Counted from the stretch's first letter, positions 54,383-62,731 are shown. The stretch is DNA of 64,000 bases from an uncultured Eubacteriales bacterium (GCA_900551325.1 URVM01000003.1:224277-288276); one strand, 5' to 3'. The notes: generated by a model from the sequence alone, not told the origin. Numbers and translations: made by a program.

Positions 54383-54733
54383 CTATTCTTCGCCTCCACC
54401 ACCTAGTCCTTTTTCATAAAGTTTCCCACATGCACTATAAAGATGATAATGGGTAGATAACAGTACAATACTTTTTTCTTTAGCTAATGCCACCATATCT
54501 TCTGTAGGTACCTTCCCTCTTACAAATACGATTGCTTTAATATCCAACATTTCTGCTGTACGTATAACTTGCGGGTTAACAAGACCTGTTAAAAGGAGAA
54601 CCTTTTCCTTGGCAAAAGCTAAAACATCACTCATTAAATCACATCCACAAGCTGCATAAACTTTTTTATCTAAACGATCTTCTCCTACCCATACTTTTGC
54701 CTCTAATACTTCTTTAATCTCCCTAATTTCCAT
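54383..54733 (-). CDS. DRTGG-domain-like protein (copy 1)
   Basis: 116 aa, first gene of the sensory cluster. Hydrophobic core CGCDLMSDVLAFAKEKVLLL (about 29-48) and IKAIVFVRGKVPTEDM match the paralogue at 52296; the C-terminus ends GLGGGGEE. The next gene begins immediately after its stop. Regulatory small-molecule binding is inferred from the domain type. Confidence 0.75.
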   Translation of the reverse strand: MEIREIKEVLEAKVWVGEDRLDKKVYAACGCDLMSDVLAFAKEKVLLLTGLVNPQVIRTAEMLDIKAIVFVRGKVPTEDMVALAKEKSIVLLSTHYHLYSACGKLYEKGLGGGGEE

Positions 54734-54944
54734 TTATAACCCTCCTATATTTCTCATTTTCCTTAACCTGAACTTCTTAAAGCCCAATACCTTATATGCA
54801 AAGCTTTATTTTGTTGCATCAAAAGTAGTCTAAAATATAGCCAAGGATTAGTGGGCAAGATTATTTATATATCTTGTTTCCTATAAATTCATAGTTTTAA
54901 ATATAATAATATAATTAGATTATATTATTTATAATTATTTATTT

Positions 54945-54990
54945 TACTCTGTCTTCATTTTATCATATTCGTTAAAATAAAGACAGAGTA
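54945..54990. other. Large inverted repeat in the 54.73-55.14 kb gap
   Basis: TACTCTGTCTT (54945-54955) and its complement (54980-54990), extended inward by ATTTTA/TAAAAT, without a clear T run on either strand. It lies between divergent genes, so an operator or a remnant palindrome are possible. The rest of 54734-55139 is very AT-rich with short A/T palindromes and no gene I can support. Confidence 0.5.
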
Positions 54991-55139
54991 TTCTACCCTT
55001 AATAACCTATTTTAACAATTTATATTTTATATTATCTGAACATTCATTTTCATTTTTTACTCTCTCCTTACTTATACAGTTATGGTTTAAAAAACTACTT
55101 CATATATATAGTAATAAAACTTATACGCGAGGTATTTTC

Positions 55140-55817
55140 ATGGCCAATCAAAAAAGTAATCCATTGTGTTATTTTCGCCTTTTTAATGCACGCTCAACTA
55201 AAGACGCTTTTGATGTCTATCTAGATAACGAACGACTTTATAGTTATTTACTTTATGAAGACTTTACCAAGTACTATCCTATCCCTTCTGGAAAACATGT
55301 TATAAAGATTACTTATCACCATCAACAATACACCCTCTATGAAAAGAAAATTAATCTTCAGCGTCATCAAATCTATACTGGGGTTCTTGCCCATAAATAC
55401 AAAGAACCTGAGAGCTATCATATTTTTTGCCTAGAAGAATCTAATAAAAAGCTTGAAGGTGATCACTTAGGATTCCGCTTACTTCACTTTTCTTCCTTTC
55501 TGGATGATTTATTTCTAGGATTAGATAATACGCCTCTACCTATACGCCATATTCGTTATGGTCAAGCCTCTTCTTATCTTATGCGCACAGCTGGTACTTA
55601 TAACCTCTATGTAGATCACAAATCTACCCAAGTTTCTCCAAGTCCAGATACCCCCTCACCTTTAGCTAAATTTACTAATCAAAAACTTAAACCCGGAAGG
55701 CTTTACTCTCTCTTCTTTGTAGGTGCAGGTACTCCTACCTTCCCTTACAAAATTGTACTTAGTATTGATGGCTATTCTTATCTTAAATTAGAATTTGATA
55801 ATAAAAATGCTCTCTAG
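55140..55817 (+). CDS. DUF4397-like protein
   Basis: 225 aa. The N-terminal half (CYFRLFNARSTKDAFDVYLD, residues 9-28; then SGKHVIKITYH) and a second unit from about 108 (FRLLHFSSFLDDLFLGLDN) resemble the repeated DUF4397 beta-sandwich. No signal peptide is seen, unlike many members. Function unknown. ATG after GCGAGGT; transcribed alone against its neighbours, with a terminator overlapping the stop. Confidence 0.7.
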   Translation: MANQKSNPLCYFRLFNARSTKDAFDVYLDNERLYSYLLYEDFTKYYPIPSGKHVIKITYHHQQYTLYEKKINLQRHQIYTGVLAHKYKEPESYHIFCLEESNKKLEGDHLGFRLLHFSSFLDDLFLGLDNTPLPIRHIRYGQASSYLMRTAGTYNLYVDHKSTQVSPSPDTPSPLAKFTNQKLKPGRLYSLFFVGAGTPTFPYKIVLSIDGYSYLKLEFDNKNAL

Positions 55818-55845
55818 GAATCAAATTCCTAGAGAGCATTTTCTT
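55807..55845. terminator. Terminator between convergent genes
   Basis: Stem ATGCTCTCTAGGAAT and complement around a 3-nt loop; it spans the DUF4397 stop codon and reaches the end of the flavin reductase gene. The plus-strand tail is T-rich. Confidence 0.88.
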
Positions 55846-56638
55846 ATTTATTTTTAAATTGTCCTTTTGAAGTCTTCTTAAACTTACTTGAATCAGCTTG
55901 TTTTAAATTTTTACTCTTTTGTTTTGTATTTTGCTTAGTACTTTGTTTTGTCTTCTTTTTCGTGCTTTGGTTCGCTCTAAACTTAGATGTTTTCTCAGCT
56001 TTAAAGCCTTTTTTAGCTTCTTCTTTATTATTTATAACCTTTTCTACCTTTGTCTCTTCTTTAACCTTCTTGCCCTTTTTAGACTTCATAACAGAGTAAC
56101 CAAATGTCCCTAAAGTATCACCTAGAGTTAAATAAGTACCATGGGAATAAGCCACTAAATCTGTATCATTTAAGTGGAACTTACCCTTCTCATCCATAAA
56201 GGCATCATCTACGTACACTTCCAGCACGTCTGCTATAAAAAGATCATGAGAACCTAAAGGCTTAATTTCACGTACTTTACATACAATATTAACTGGGCTC
56301 TCCTCAATCATTGGTACCTTGCCCTCGTTATCATAACTTGCAGTGAGCTTCATTTCCTTAAATTTATCTACATCTCTTCCTGACCTTACCCCACAAAAAT
56401 CAGTAGCATAAGTTAAGTCACGAGTCGTTAAATTAATAACAAAATAACCACTTTCAGCAATTAAATCATAAGAATATCTAGATGGTCTTAAAGAAATATA
56501 TGTCATAGGTGGATTGGTACAAATAGTCCCTGTCCACGCTACTGTTACAATATTTGGCCTTTCTTCGTTACCACAACTAATCATAACTACTGGTAGAGGA
56601 TAAACCATATTTCCAGCTTTCCATTTTTGTTTCGCCAC
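55844..56638 (-). CDS. Flavin reductase-like FMN protein with lysine-rich tail
   Basis: 264 aa from a GTG after GAGGTG. Residues 1-190 are a flavin_reduct/split-barrel domain (VVMISCGNEERPNIVTVAW; TYISLRPSRYSYDLI; FVINLTTRDL; DFCGVRSGRDVDKF). Residues 190-264 are very rich in Lys with Thr, Gln and Ser (TKKKTKQSTKQNTKQKSK near 226-243). The usual family member ends near 190, so the tail is an addition and might bind nucleic acid or membranes. No partner oxygenase gene nearby. Confidence 0.85.
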   Translation of the reverse strand: MAKQKWKAGNMVYPLPVVMISCGNEERPNIVTVAWTGTICTNPPMTYISLRPSRYSYDLIAESGYFVINLTTRDLTYATDFCGVRSGRDVDKFKEMKLTASYDNEGKVPMIEESPVNIVCKVREIKPLGSHDLFIADVLEVYVDDAFMDEKGKFHLNDTDLVAYSHGTYLTLGDTLGTFGYSVMKSKKGKKVKEETKVEKVINNKEEAKKGFKAEKTSKFRANQSTKKKTKQSTKQNTKQKSKNLKQADSSKFKKTSKGQFKNK

Positions 56639-56764
56639 TTTTGCACCTCAACTCTTTACTTATAGTATCCAATTCTTACATTTTATAATTCAATTTAGTA
56701 TAAACGTAATGGAAAAAGTTTTCAAGTTCTATCCATAATAGGTCTATTTACTCTCTACGATAGT

Positions 56765-57319
56765 TTAAACTAATTCTTTCATTAAAATATATCTTCTTAC
56801 CCCACCATATTTCAGCTTATCCTTTTTAATCTCGTAACCTAACTTCTTAAAGTTATTTAAGCTAAATGGATTATCTGGTGACACTGTTGCACACAAAATC
56901 TTAGAACCTACTTCTCTTGCTAGTGCTTCTGCTGCTTGTCCTAAAATATATTGAAGATTATTTCCTCTAAAATCCTCTTTTACTAGCACTGTATCTACTT
57001 GTCCTATATCTAAAAGTACTTCCCCTTCTAAATCTAAGTCATAACCATAATTATCAGGGTCATAACCTAATTTTAGGAAAATAATTAAAGCTATAAGTTC
57101 ATTTTCTTCTGTCACATAGCCTAAAAAGGTTGCATCTGTCTCAAAACGTTCATGAAACTCTTCTTTTGAAGTAGGTACAAAAATTTCAGGATTGTCTATC
57201 CCACCTAATATTTCTTCTTGTAACTGTATAATCTTTTCTATATAAGATTTATCTAATTTTTCAAGTGTAAGGGTTACTTCTAATCCATCTTTTCTTTTTA
57301 CTTTTATTGTACTATCCAT
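56765..57319 (-). CDS. GNAT-family N-acetyltransferase
   Basis: 184 aa. Acetyl-CoA binding motif A: VDTVLVKEDFRGNNLQYILGQA is recognisable, core VKEDFRGNNLQYILG (about 112-126), with FSLNNFKKLGYEI at the C-terminal side (about 153-165). It belongs to the GCN5-related family; acceptor unknown. ATG after AGGAG. It may share a transcript with the GNAT gene 85 bp upstream. Confidence 0.85.
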   Translation of the reverse strand: MDSTIKVKRKDGLEVTLTLEKLDKSYIEKIIQLQEEILGGIDNPEIFVPTSKEEFHERFETDATFLGYVTEENELIALIIFLKLGYDPDNYGYDLDLEGEVLLDIGQVDTVLVKEDFRGNNLQYILGQAAEALAREVGSKILCATVSPDNPFSLNNFKKLGYEIKKDKLKYGGVRRYILMKELV

Positions 57320-57404
57320 CCTTGTTCTCCTTTAAATATGATTACTTTTATGTTACGTCATAACTTACATGAACTCAAGTTAATATTACTATTTTATTAA
57401 ATAC

Positions 57405-57857
57405 TTAAATTAACTTTGCCATACGTATATTAGTCATTTTATAGCCTAATTTTTCATATAAGTTAATTGCACGCTCATTCCCTCCAAAGACATGAAGTTC
57501 TATTTTCTCTATGCCTATACTTTTTGCAAAGATCTCAATTTGCTTCATTGCCTCTTGCCCATATCCCTTACCTTGATATGCCTCTATAATACTAATTTCA
57601 CATATAAATCCAAGCTTTGGGGTACTCTTCGTGAACCAAATCATTCCTACTCTTTCATCTTTTTCTAATAAGGTAAACAGATAATGATTAGGTGTCTCTT
57701 CTCTATTTGGTAGAAGTGACTCATATTCTTCTTTTGCTTTAAGGTAAGCTTCTTCCTCTGTCCAATTTCCTACCTTTATTTTCTCCTTGGCATAATGCAT
57801 AACCGCTTCGCTAATATACTGGTCAAACTCTTCCTTAGTCATCTGTTTCATTTTCAT
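57405..57857 (-). CDS. GNAT-family N-acetyltransferase
   Basis: 150 aa. Motif A is clear: ISIIEAYQGKGYGQEAMKQI (about 89-108), and the C-terminal part has ERAINLYEKLGYKMT (about 128-142). Typical of small RimI-like or PA4866-like GNATs; substrate unknown. ATG after AAGGGGGG. Not closely similar to the adjacent GNAT at 56765, so not a recent duplication. Confidence 0.88.
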   Translation of the reverse strand: MKMKQMTKEEFDQYISEAVMHYAKEKIKVGNWTEEEAYLKAKEEYESLLPNREETPNHYLFTLLEKDERVGMIWFTKSTPKLGFICEISIIEAYQGKGYGQEAMKQIEIFAKSIGIEKIELHVFGGNERAINLYEKLGYKMTNIRMAKLI

Positions 57858-58193
57858 AATTATACTCCCCCTTATTTCTTAAACTCTCGCTTCATACATT
57901 TGAACTCCACTTATCAGCTTTTTCACTACGAAAATCTATTTTAAATCTATTACTTATAAGTTTATATTACACCTCTAAATATTACACCAATGATTCCCTT
58001 CCACTCCAAATGTGTACTTACACAATTTATAAGTTATAACTCAATCTACTAGAAAGTTTAAAATCCTTAAAATTATACAATAAGTTTCTTAAAAACAGTT
58101 TCCTATAAAAGATAGTTATTCCTTTTATAAAATGTTGCACAAATACTTTTCTCTAACACTCTCACATTTCTTCGGAACTTATGTATAATTTTA

Positions 58194-58227
58194 TCTATTT
58201 ACTTTAGGTTAAAGTGAATAGATTTTT
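58194..58227 (+). terminator. Orphan terminator
   Basis: Stem TCTATTTACTTT / AAAGTGAATAGA (one G.T) with a 5-nt loop and TTTTT on the plus strand, although no plus-strand gene precedes it. The stretch 57858-58193 otherwise shows only the presumed promoter region of the GNAT gene. Confidence 0.55.
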
Positions 58228-58410
58228 CCTATTTGCTAGAAATCCACTTTCTTTACTTAGAAAGCAAACTTTCTCGGTTTGACTCGAATTTTATAAGTTT
58301 TTATCGTTTGTAATTATTTTAATTTTGTGACTTTTTAACCCTTTACTTCCCCCTTCTTTTCAGGTATAACTAGGTTATGAAGGCCAGACGCCTTATACAT
58401 CAATATAAAA

Positions 58411-58560
58411 GTACAAGGGTGTAGAGCATTCTAGATAACTTTATACACTTGTACCACTAAAAATAAGTTAAGAAGTTTTTTGATTCTCCCCCATCTCAAA
58501 ATGGACAAACTTATTTTTAGGCACTAGATAAGATAAGTTGTGGCATAGATCTTATCTAGT
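58411..58560. other. Three consecutive perfect hairpins
   Basis: GTACAAG...CTTGTAC (58411-58454), CTAAAAATAAGTT with exact complement (13 bp, 58457-58520) and ACTAGATAAGAT with exact complement (12 bp, 58523-58560). They are 2 bp apart and lie just upstream of the candidate RNA. No T runs follow the stems, so they are not simple terminators. Confidence 0.6.
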
Positions 58561-58568
58561 TAAAATAT

Positions 58569-58882
58569 GATAGGTATTTTTTTAAGTCACATATTGTTTA
58601 ATTACATACAGCCTTATTCAAACAAGCCGCAACAGCCGAAGATTAAAGCAAAGCGACTCCACTACTGGCCGTGATAACTCTTAGCTAGAGCTCTTTCACC
58701 AATAGGACATGGACTAGCCAAGCTCATATCAGGTGCCACATGAGCCCACATGAAACAAGGCGTATACAACAAACAAATGTGCAAACCTTAAATACCCATC
58801 TTCTTTGCCACAAAACAAAAGCCAGCTTAAGTCTACCCATATTTTAGGGGGGGAAGGTAGATTTAGGCTGGCTTTTGTTGTT
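58569..58882 (+). ncRNA. Candidate structured non-coding RNA with terminator
   Basis: A GC-rich island in an AT-rich gap. GATAGGTATTT (58569-58579) pairs with AAATACCCATC (58790-58800); inside that, CACATATTGTTT (58588) pairs with AAACAAATGTG (58771), and ATACAGCCTT (58606) with AAGGCGTAT (58757). The enclosed part has a GCTCAT/ATGAGC hairpin (58722-58745) and unpaired-looking blocks such as GCCGCAACAGCCGAAG. A long bidirectional terminator (58817-58882) follows. Could be a raiA-type or 6S-like RNA; I cannot confirm either. Confidence 0.6.
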
Positions 58883-58937
58883 TTCTTCTTATATATGTAT
58901 ATATTTCTTATGTACATATGTCTTCTATATATTTCTT

Positions 58938-60263
58938 CTATATAGTAGCATCTAGTAAAACAATATCTTTTTTACGATATACACTTAAAAAGATACCCAT
59001 TAAAAAGAGATTCATTAACATTCCTGTTCCACCATAAGAGATAAAAGGAAGGCTTATACTACTAAGTGGTAAAAGCCCTAAATTCATTCCAATGTTATAT
59101 ACAAACTGAATTGTAAATAATGTAGTAATACTGAAACTTAATAATCTTCCATAACTTTCTTGTACTCTACAAGACGCTTTATACATTCTTATAATAATAA
59201 GAGCAACCATAAGTATTAACCCCATACCTGCAATCCATCCTAAACATCCTACAATAGTTGTAAACATAGTATCTGTAAGTGGCTCTGGTATATAGCCTGC
59301 TATATATTTAAAGCCTGCATCTCCTATAAGTGCCGCATGTTCTCTAACTTCTTTTAGCTTTAATACTTGATAGCCTGCTCCTAGTGGGTCTAGTTCTGGA
59401 TAGTAGGACATAACAATTCTATTTAATCTATAAGGTGATTTAAAGTATAGTAATGCACCTAATAACCCACTTCCACCTACAATGCTATATAAAATAGTAA
59501 GAAATTTTTTCTTTTCTCCTTTGAACTCTCTTCCCATAATATGAAAAGTAAGAACCATCACTAAAGTTAAACCTGTTAGGAGGCTAGTCGGAAGGTCTTC
59601 TAATGCCATTAGTAAAATAGGAATAATTGCAAAAAGGCCTAATATAAAATAATCTTTAATTTTTTCTCCTCCCCATTTCTTAACAATACCTGTATACCCA
59701 ATAAGTAGTAATGGCATGACCATCGTATAGATATTCATTGCAAAAGGTCCTATAAGTACCCACCTTTTTAATCCATTTATTTGAATACCAAACACAAGTG
59801 TATACAAAAGCGCAATAATCCCTAAAACGTAAATACATATACTTCCTTTCTTTAAATAACGATAATCAAAAAAGCACACCCCAATAAATAAAATAAAACC
59901 TATACCAATATAAACACTCTGTTTATAAAGATAATCAAAAGGTACTTCTCCCGGAATAGTTTGTCTATTCCAATACATAAAGGTTAAAATGCCAATGCTC
60001 AGTATACCTATAATAAGTGCTAATACTGACCACTCCATACGTGGCTTATGGGCTTTATTCAGTGCTTTACCTACTTCCATTGCTTCTCCCATTTGTGCAA
60101 TAGCTTTTTCGTAGGCAGACTTTTCATCCATACCTTCTTCTATGTAATCTTCCTTTAAACATTCTATATGATCGAGTAACTCTTGCCTAAGAGTGCCGTG
60201 GACTGCCTTACACTTTACTTCACCTAAAACATCACCTAGAAATTTAGCAACTACCAAGTTCAC
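58938..60263 (-). CDS. FtsW/RodA/SpoVE-family (SEDS) protein with N-terminal permease prefix domain
   Basis: 441 aa. Residues 1-75 are a soluble permease-prefix domain (RQELLDHIECLKEDYIEEG; EKAIAQMG), followed by about ten helices of the SEDS glycosyltransferase family. Recognisable: NGLKRWVLIGPFAMN (about 162-176), PLTDTMFTTIVGCLGW with the conserved Asp (about 332-347), and ISLPFISYGGTGMLMNL near 400-416. SEDS proteins polymerise lipid II. The prefix domain and coupling to a PadR regulator (20-bp overlap) mark it as an accessory, inducible paralogue, not the housekeeping RodA or FtsW. Confidence 0.85.
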   Translation of the reverse strand: MNLVVAKFLGDVLGEVKCKAVHGTLRQELLDHIECLKEDYIEEGMDEKSAYEKAIAQMGEAMEVGKALNKAHKPRMEWSVLALIIGILSIGILTFMYWNRQTIPGEVPFDYLYKQSVYIGIGFILFIGVCFFDYRYLKKGSICIYVLGIIALLYTLVFGIQINGLKRWVLIGPFAMNIYTMVMPLLLIGYTGIVKKWGGEKIKDYFILGLFAIIPILLMALEDLPTSLLTGLTLVMVLTFHIMGREFKGEKKKFLTILYSIVGGSGLLGALLYFKSPYRLNRIVMSYYPELDPLGAGYQVLKLKEVREHAALIGDAGFKYIAGYIPEPLTDTMFTTIVGCLGWIAGMGLILMVALIIIRMYKASCRVQESYGRLLSFSITTLFTIQFVYNIGMNLGLLPLSSISLPFISYGGTGMLMNLFLMGIFLSVYRKKDIVLLDATI

Positions 60264-60597
60264 TACTTACACCTCCCCCTATAATGTTTGCAACACTTTT
60301 TGAATAGATTTGCCACTCTGTCTTTTTCTCTTTCAAAAGCTTTGTTCCTTTTTTTGTAATACGATAATACTTACGCTTTCTAGTAGATGCTGTTTCTTCC
60401 CAGTAAGCTTCTATCATCCCTTCACTTTCTAAATTGTGAAGAATCGGATATAGAGTTCCCTCCTTTAAAGTAAATACATCTTGTGAGCGTGTACCTAATT
60501 CCTTTACCATTTCATAGCCATATTTATCTCCTTCTTTAAGAAGTTGTAAAATAAGTAAAGTCGTTGTACCTTTTAGTAATTCTTTACTAATTGCCAA
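60244..60597 (-). CDS. PadR-family transcriptional regulator
   Basis: 117 aa from a TTG start 7 bp after AGGAGG. Winged helix-turn-helix of the PadR family: GDKYGYEMVKEL (about 23-34), EGTLYPILHNLESEGMI (about 46-62), RKRKYYRITKKGTKLL (about 73-88). It overlaps the SEDS gene, so both are expressed together. An inverted repeat at its own promoter suggests autoregulation and joint control of the SEDS gene. Confidence 0.92.
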   Translation of the reverse strand: MAISKELLKGTTTLLILQLLKEGDKYGYEMVKELGTRSQDVFTLKEGTLYPILHNLESEGMIEAYWEETASTRKRKYYRITKKGTKLLKEKKTEWQIYSKSVANIIGGGVSSELGSC

Positions 60598-60628
60598 GTC
60601 AATCCCTCCTTGTAATTATATTTATACA

Positions 60629-60678
60629 ATACCTCGTAAATCTAGGTATAGTATAGAGGCAAATTTTTGTAGAGTCAA
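60629..60678 (-). promoter_or_regulatory. PadR promoter with candidate operator
   Basis: Minus strand: TTGACT (60673-60678), 17-bp spacer, TATACT (60650-60655), directly followed by the inverted repeat ATACCT-N9-AGGTAT (60629-60649) that would cover the transcription start. PadR proteins bind such palindromes, so repression at this site is likely. Confidence 0.6.
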
Positions 60679-60813
60679 GTCCATTATTCCTTCATGTTAT
60701 AATTTTATATCTTCAAAATAACTTCCTATCTTTGTCTATAGCTTTCTTTCATTTCATGTTATAATAACTTTGAACTTTATACATACTATTATTCATATAA
60801 ATGGAGGTTTCCT

Positions 60814-61557
60814 ATGTTAAGAACAATCTATTGGTATGGCTATTTTGCCATCAGTCTGGTTTTTACATTGCCTGCTCTTAGAAAAGCAAAGAAACTTGTA
60901 GCTAGTGGTGATCTAGAAAAAGCTGAAGCCTATATTAATCAGATCACTATGAAGTGGGCTATGGCACAAGTTAAAAATGGTGGTGCAAAAGTCAATGTAG
61001 AAGGTCTTGAAAACATTCCAAAAGATCAGCCTGTAGTCTTTGTAAGTAATCATCAAGGCAACTTTGATATTGCACTGTTTATGAGCTTTATTGAAAAACC
61101 AAAAGGTTATGTAGCTAAGATTGAAACAACTAAAATCCCTATCTTACGCGATTGGATGAAGCTGATTCACTGTGTATTTATGGACCGTTCTACTTTAAAA
61201 GGTGCAGCTTCTGCTATTGTTGAAGGTGTAAAGATCATTAAAGAAGGTCATTCTCTTGTAATCTATCCAGAAGGTACACGTAGTAAAGGTGGTCCACTTG
61301 GAGAATTTAAAGCAGGTAGCTTTAAACTTGCTACAAAACCAAAAGTACCTATTGTCCCTGTTACACTTGATGGAACTTATAAACTCATGGAAGCTCAAGG
61401 TGGTAAAGTAAAACCTGCTACAGTCAATATGTACATTCATCCACCTATTGAAACAGCTAACTTAACAAAGGAAGAACAACTCGAACTTCCTGAACGTGTT
61501 AAAGCTATTATTGCTTCTAAACTACCAAACAATGGACAAGGTGAGTTGAATTTGTAA
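60814..61557 (+). CDS. 1-acyl-sn-glycerol-3-phosphate acyltransferase (PlsC family)
   Basis: 247 aa membrane-associated acyltransferase that probably makes phosphatidic acid. N-terminal hydrophobic segment (about 4-22). Motif I is VSNHQGNFDIALF (HX4D, about 77-89), motif II MDRSTLKGA and motif III YPEGTRSKGG (about 150-159), then PIVPVTLDGTYK. Preceded by two TATAAT-like boxes (TTCATGTTATAAT repeated 77 bp apart) and a GGAGG site. Single-gene plus-strand unit. Confidence 0.9.
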   Translation: MLRTIYWYGYFAISLVFTLPALRKAKKLVASGDLEKAEAYINQITMKWAMAQVKNGGAKVNVEGLENIPKDQPVVFVSNHQGNFDIALFMSFIEKPKGYVAKIETTKIPILRDWMKLIHCVFMDRSTLKGAASAIVEGVKIIKEGHSLVIYPEGTRSKGGPLGEFKAGSFKLATKPKVPIVPVTLDGTYKLMEAQGGKVKPATVNMYIHPPIETANLTKEEQLELPERVKAIIASKLPNNGQGELNL

Positions 61558-61616
61558 GCCTTTTATAAAATCCTACTAGACAATGTTGAGCTATAGCATA
61601 AAAAGATGGCACCGCA

Positions 61617-61667
61617 ATAAATAGAACCCTGAAGTTAGAAATCATCTTACTTCAGGGTTCTATTTAT
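61617..61667. terminator. Bidirectional terminator
   Basis: Long stem AATAGAACCCTGAAGT and complement around a 13-nt loop, between plsC-like and the convergent stalk-domain gene. A second short hairpin region may be present; no strong T run beyond TATTTAT. Confidence 0.7.
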
Positions 61668-61708
61668 AATTCATTATTAAATCAAAGGTTATGCCCCTTG
61701 TATATATG

Positions 61709-62647
61709 CTATCCTACAATAAAAATACTTATAAATAATGTTGGATCATTAATATCAACTTTTTTAACTTTTATTCCTGATGAATACATCTCAAAGAAGA
61801 TATTGTAATTATATTTATCAAATAATATATCATATGCCCCAATAGTAAACTTATAATATCTTGATACTTCGCCGATATACATCATTCTACCTATTTCCAT
61901 TTCAATCTGTTTAAATTCATCGTTTAACCTATCAGGTGATTCTCCAGAATTTATAAGGTTTTCTCTCATACTCTTTTTGAAATTTTCAAGTCCTTTCATA
62001 CATACTTCCTGTGTTGTCTTCATAGCCTCTTCTTTTGAAATTAAGTGATCTACATTATACTTTTCGTCAATAATAATGTTAGGATAGCTTCTTATTATTG
62101 TATGAGCTGAAGATACTGCCCATCGTGTATCATAGTAATATGTATACTCAGGTTCTAACTGTGGTGCATAGATTACCGTAGCATTAAGATTTTCTGCAAT
62201 AAATCTTAGTGGCACATAAGTTATGTTATTGTATAATATAGCAGGATAATCTAATGTTACCTCTTTACCGTTTACTAATGCCTTTTCTTTATTTATGCTG
62301 AGGGAAATTTGATCTTGATCTTTTCTAAGCGTTACTACTTGTGTTTTTTCGTTCCAATCCACATGAACACCAAGTTCTTGACTAATCAATCTTATAGGTA
62401 CTAATGCCCTATCCTTTCTAACCACTATCTCATAATCAGTTACTAAAGTTCCATTGACAAATAGAGCGATGTAATTCTTTCCTATATCTATAGACGTCCC
62501 ATCAGATAAAATAATCCCCTCACCGTAATAACTTGCTGCTGGATTTCCTTTTTCTATAGTTTTTGCATTTATTATGTTCGACTGAGTGGCAATAAATAAG
62601 GTCATTACTAGAAAATACATGAACACTCTTTTACTTTTTCTAATCAT
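61709..62647 (-). CDS. Secreted protein with copper-amine-oxidase-type stalk domain
   Basis: 312 aa. Signal peptide at residues 1-28 (basic N-terminus, hydrophobic core, NNA-like end INA). Residues 45-165 hold the stalk domain repeats common in Firmicute envelope proteins (LVPIRLISQELGVHVDW; YVPLRFIAENLNATVIY). The rest (about 170-312) is not recognised. Start is the ATG at 62647 preceded by GAGGAG; the longer frame begins at a TTG inside that site. Probably attached to or released from the cell wall; function unknown. Confidence 0.82.
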   Translation of the reverse strand: MIRKSKRVFMYFLVMTLFIATQSNIINAKTIEKGNPAASYYGEGIILSDGTSIDIGKNYIALFVNGTLVTDYEIVVRKDRALVPIRLISQELGVHVDWNEKTQVVTLRKDQDQISLSINKEKALVNGKEVTLDYPAILYNNITYVPLRFIAENLNATVIYAPQLEPEYTYYYDTRWAVSSAHTIIRSYPNIIIDEKYNVDHLISKEEAMKTTQEVCMKGLENFKKSMRENLINSGESPDRLNDEFKQIEMEIGRMMYIGEVSRYYKFTIGAYDILFDKYNYNIFFEMYSSGIKVKKVDINDPTLFISIFIVG

Positions 62648-62691
62648 GGTATCACTCCTCAAATATAAGTAGCCTTTACTTACACCCTATA

Positions 62692-62731
62692 CAAAAATAT
62701 GAATGCTTTAAAATTCATTTAAGCATTCATA
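62692..62731 (-). terminator. Hairpin with T run upstream of the stalk-domain gene
   Basis: TATGAATGCTT (62698-62708) and complement (62721-62731), with a T5 run on the minus strand, 45 bp before the gene start. It could be a leader attenuator or the terminator of a transcript coming from the right. Confidence 0.55.

Noticed and set aside
58729..58917. A 62-codon minus-strand frame
   Set aside because: It runs through a terminator stem and the candidate structured RNA, has no ribosome site and a low-complexity start.
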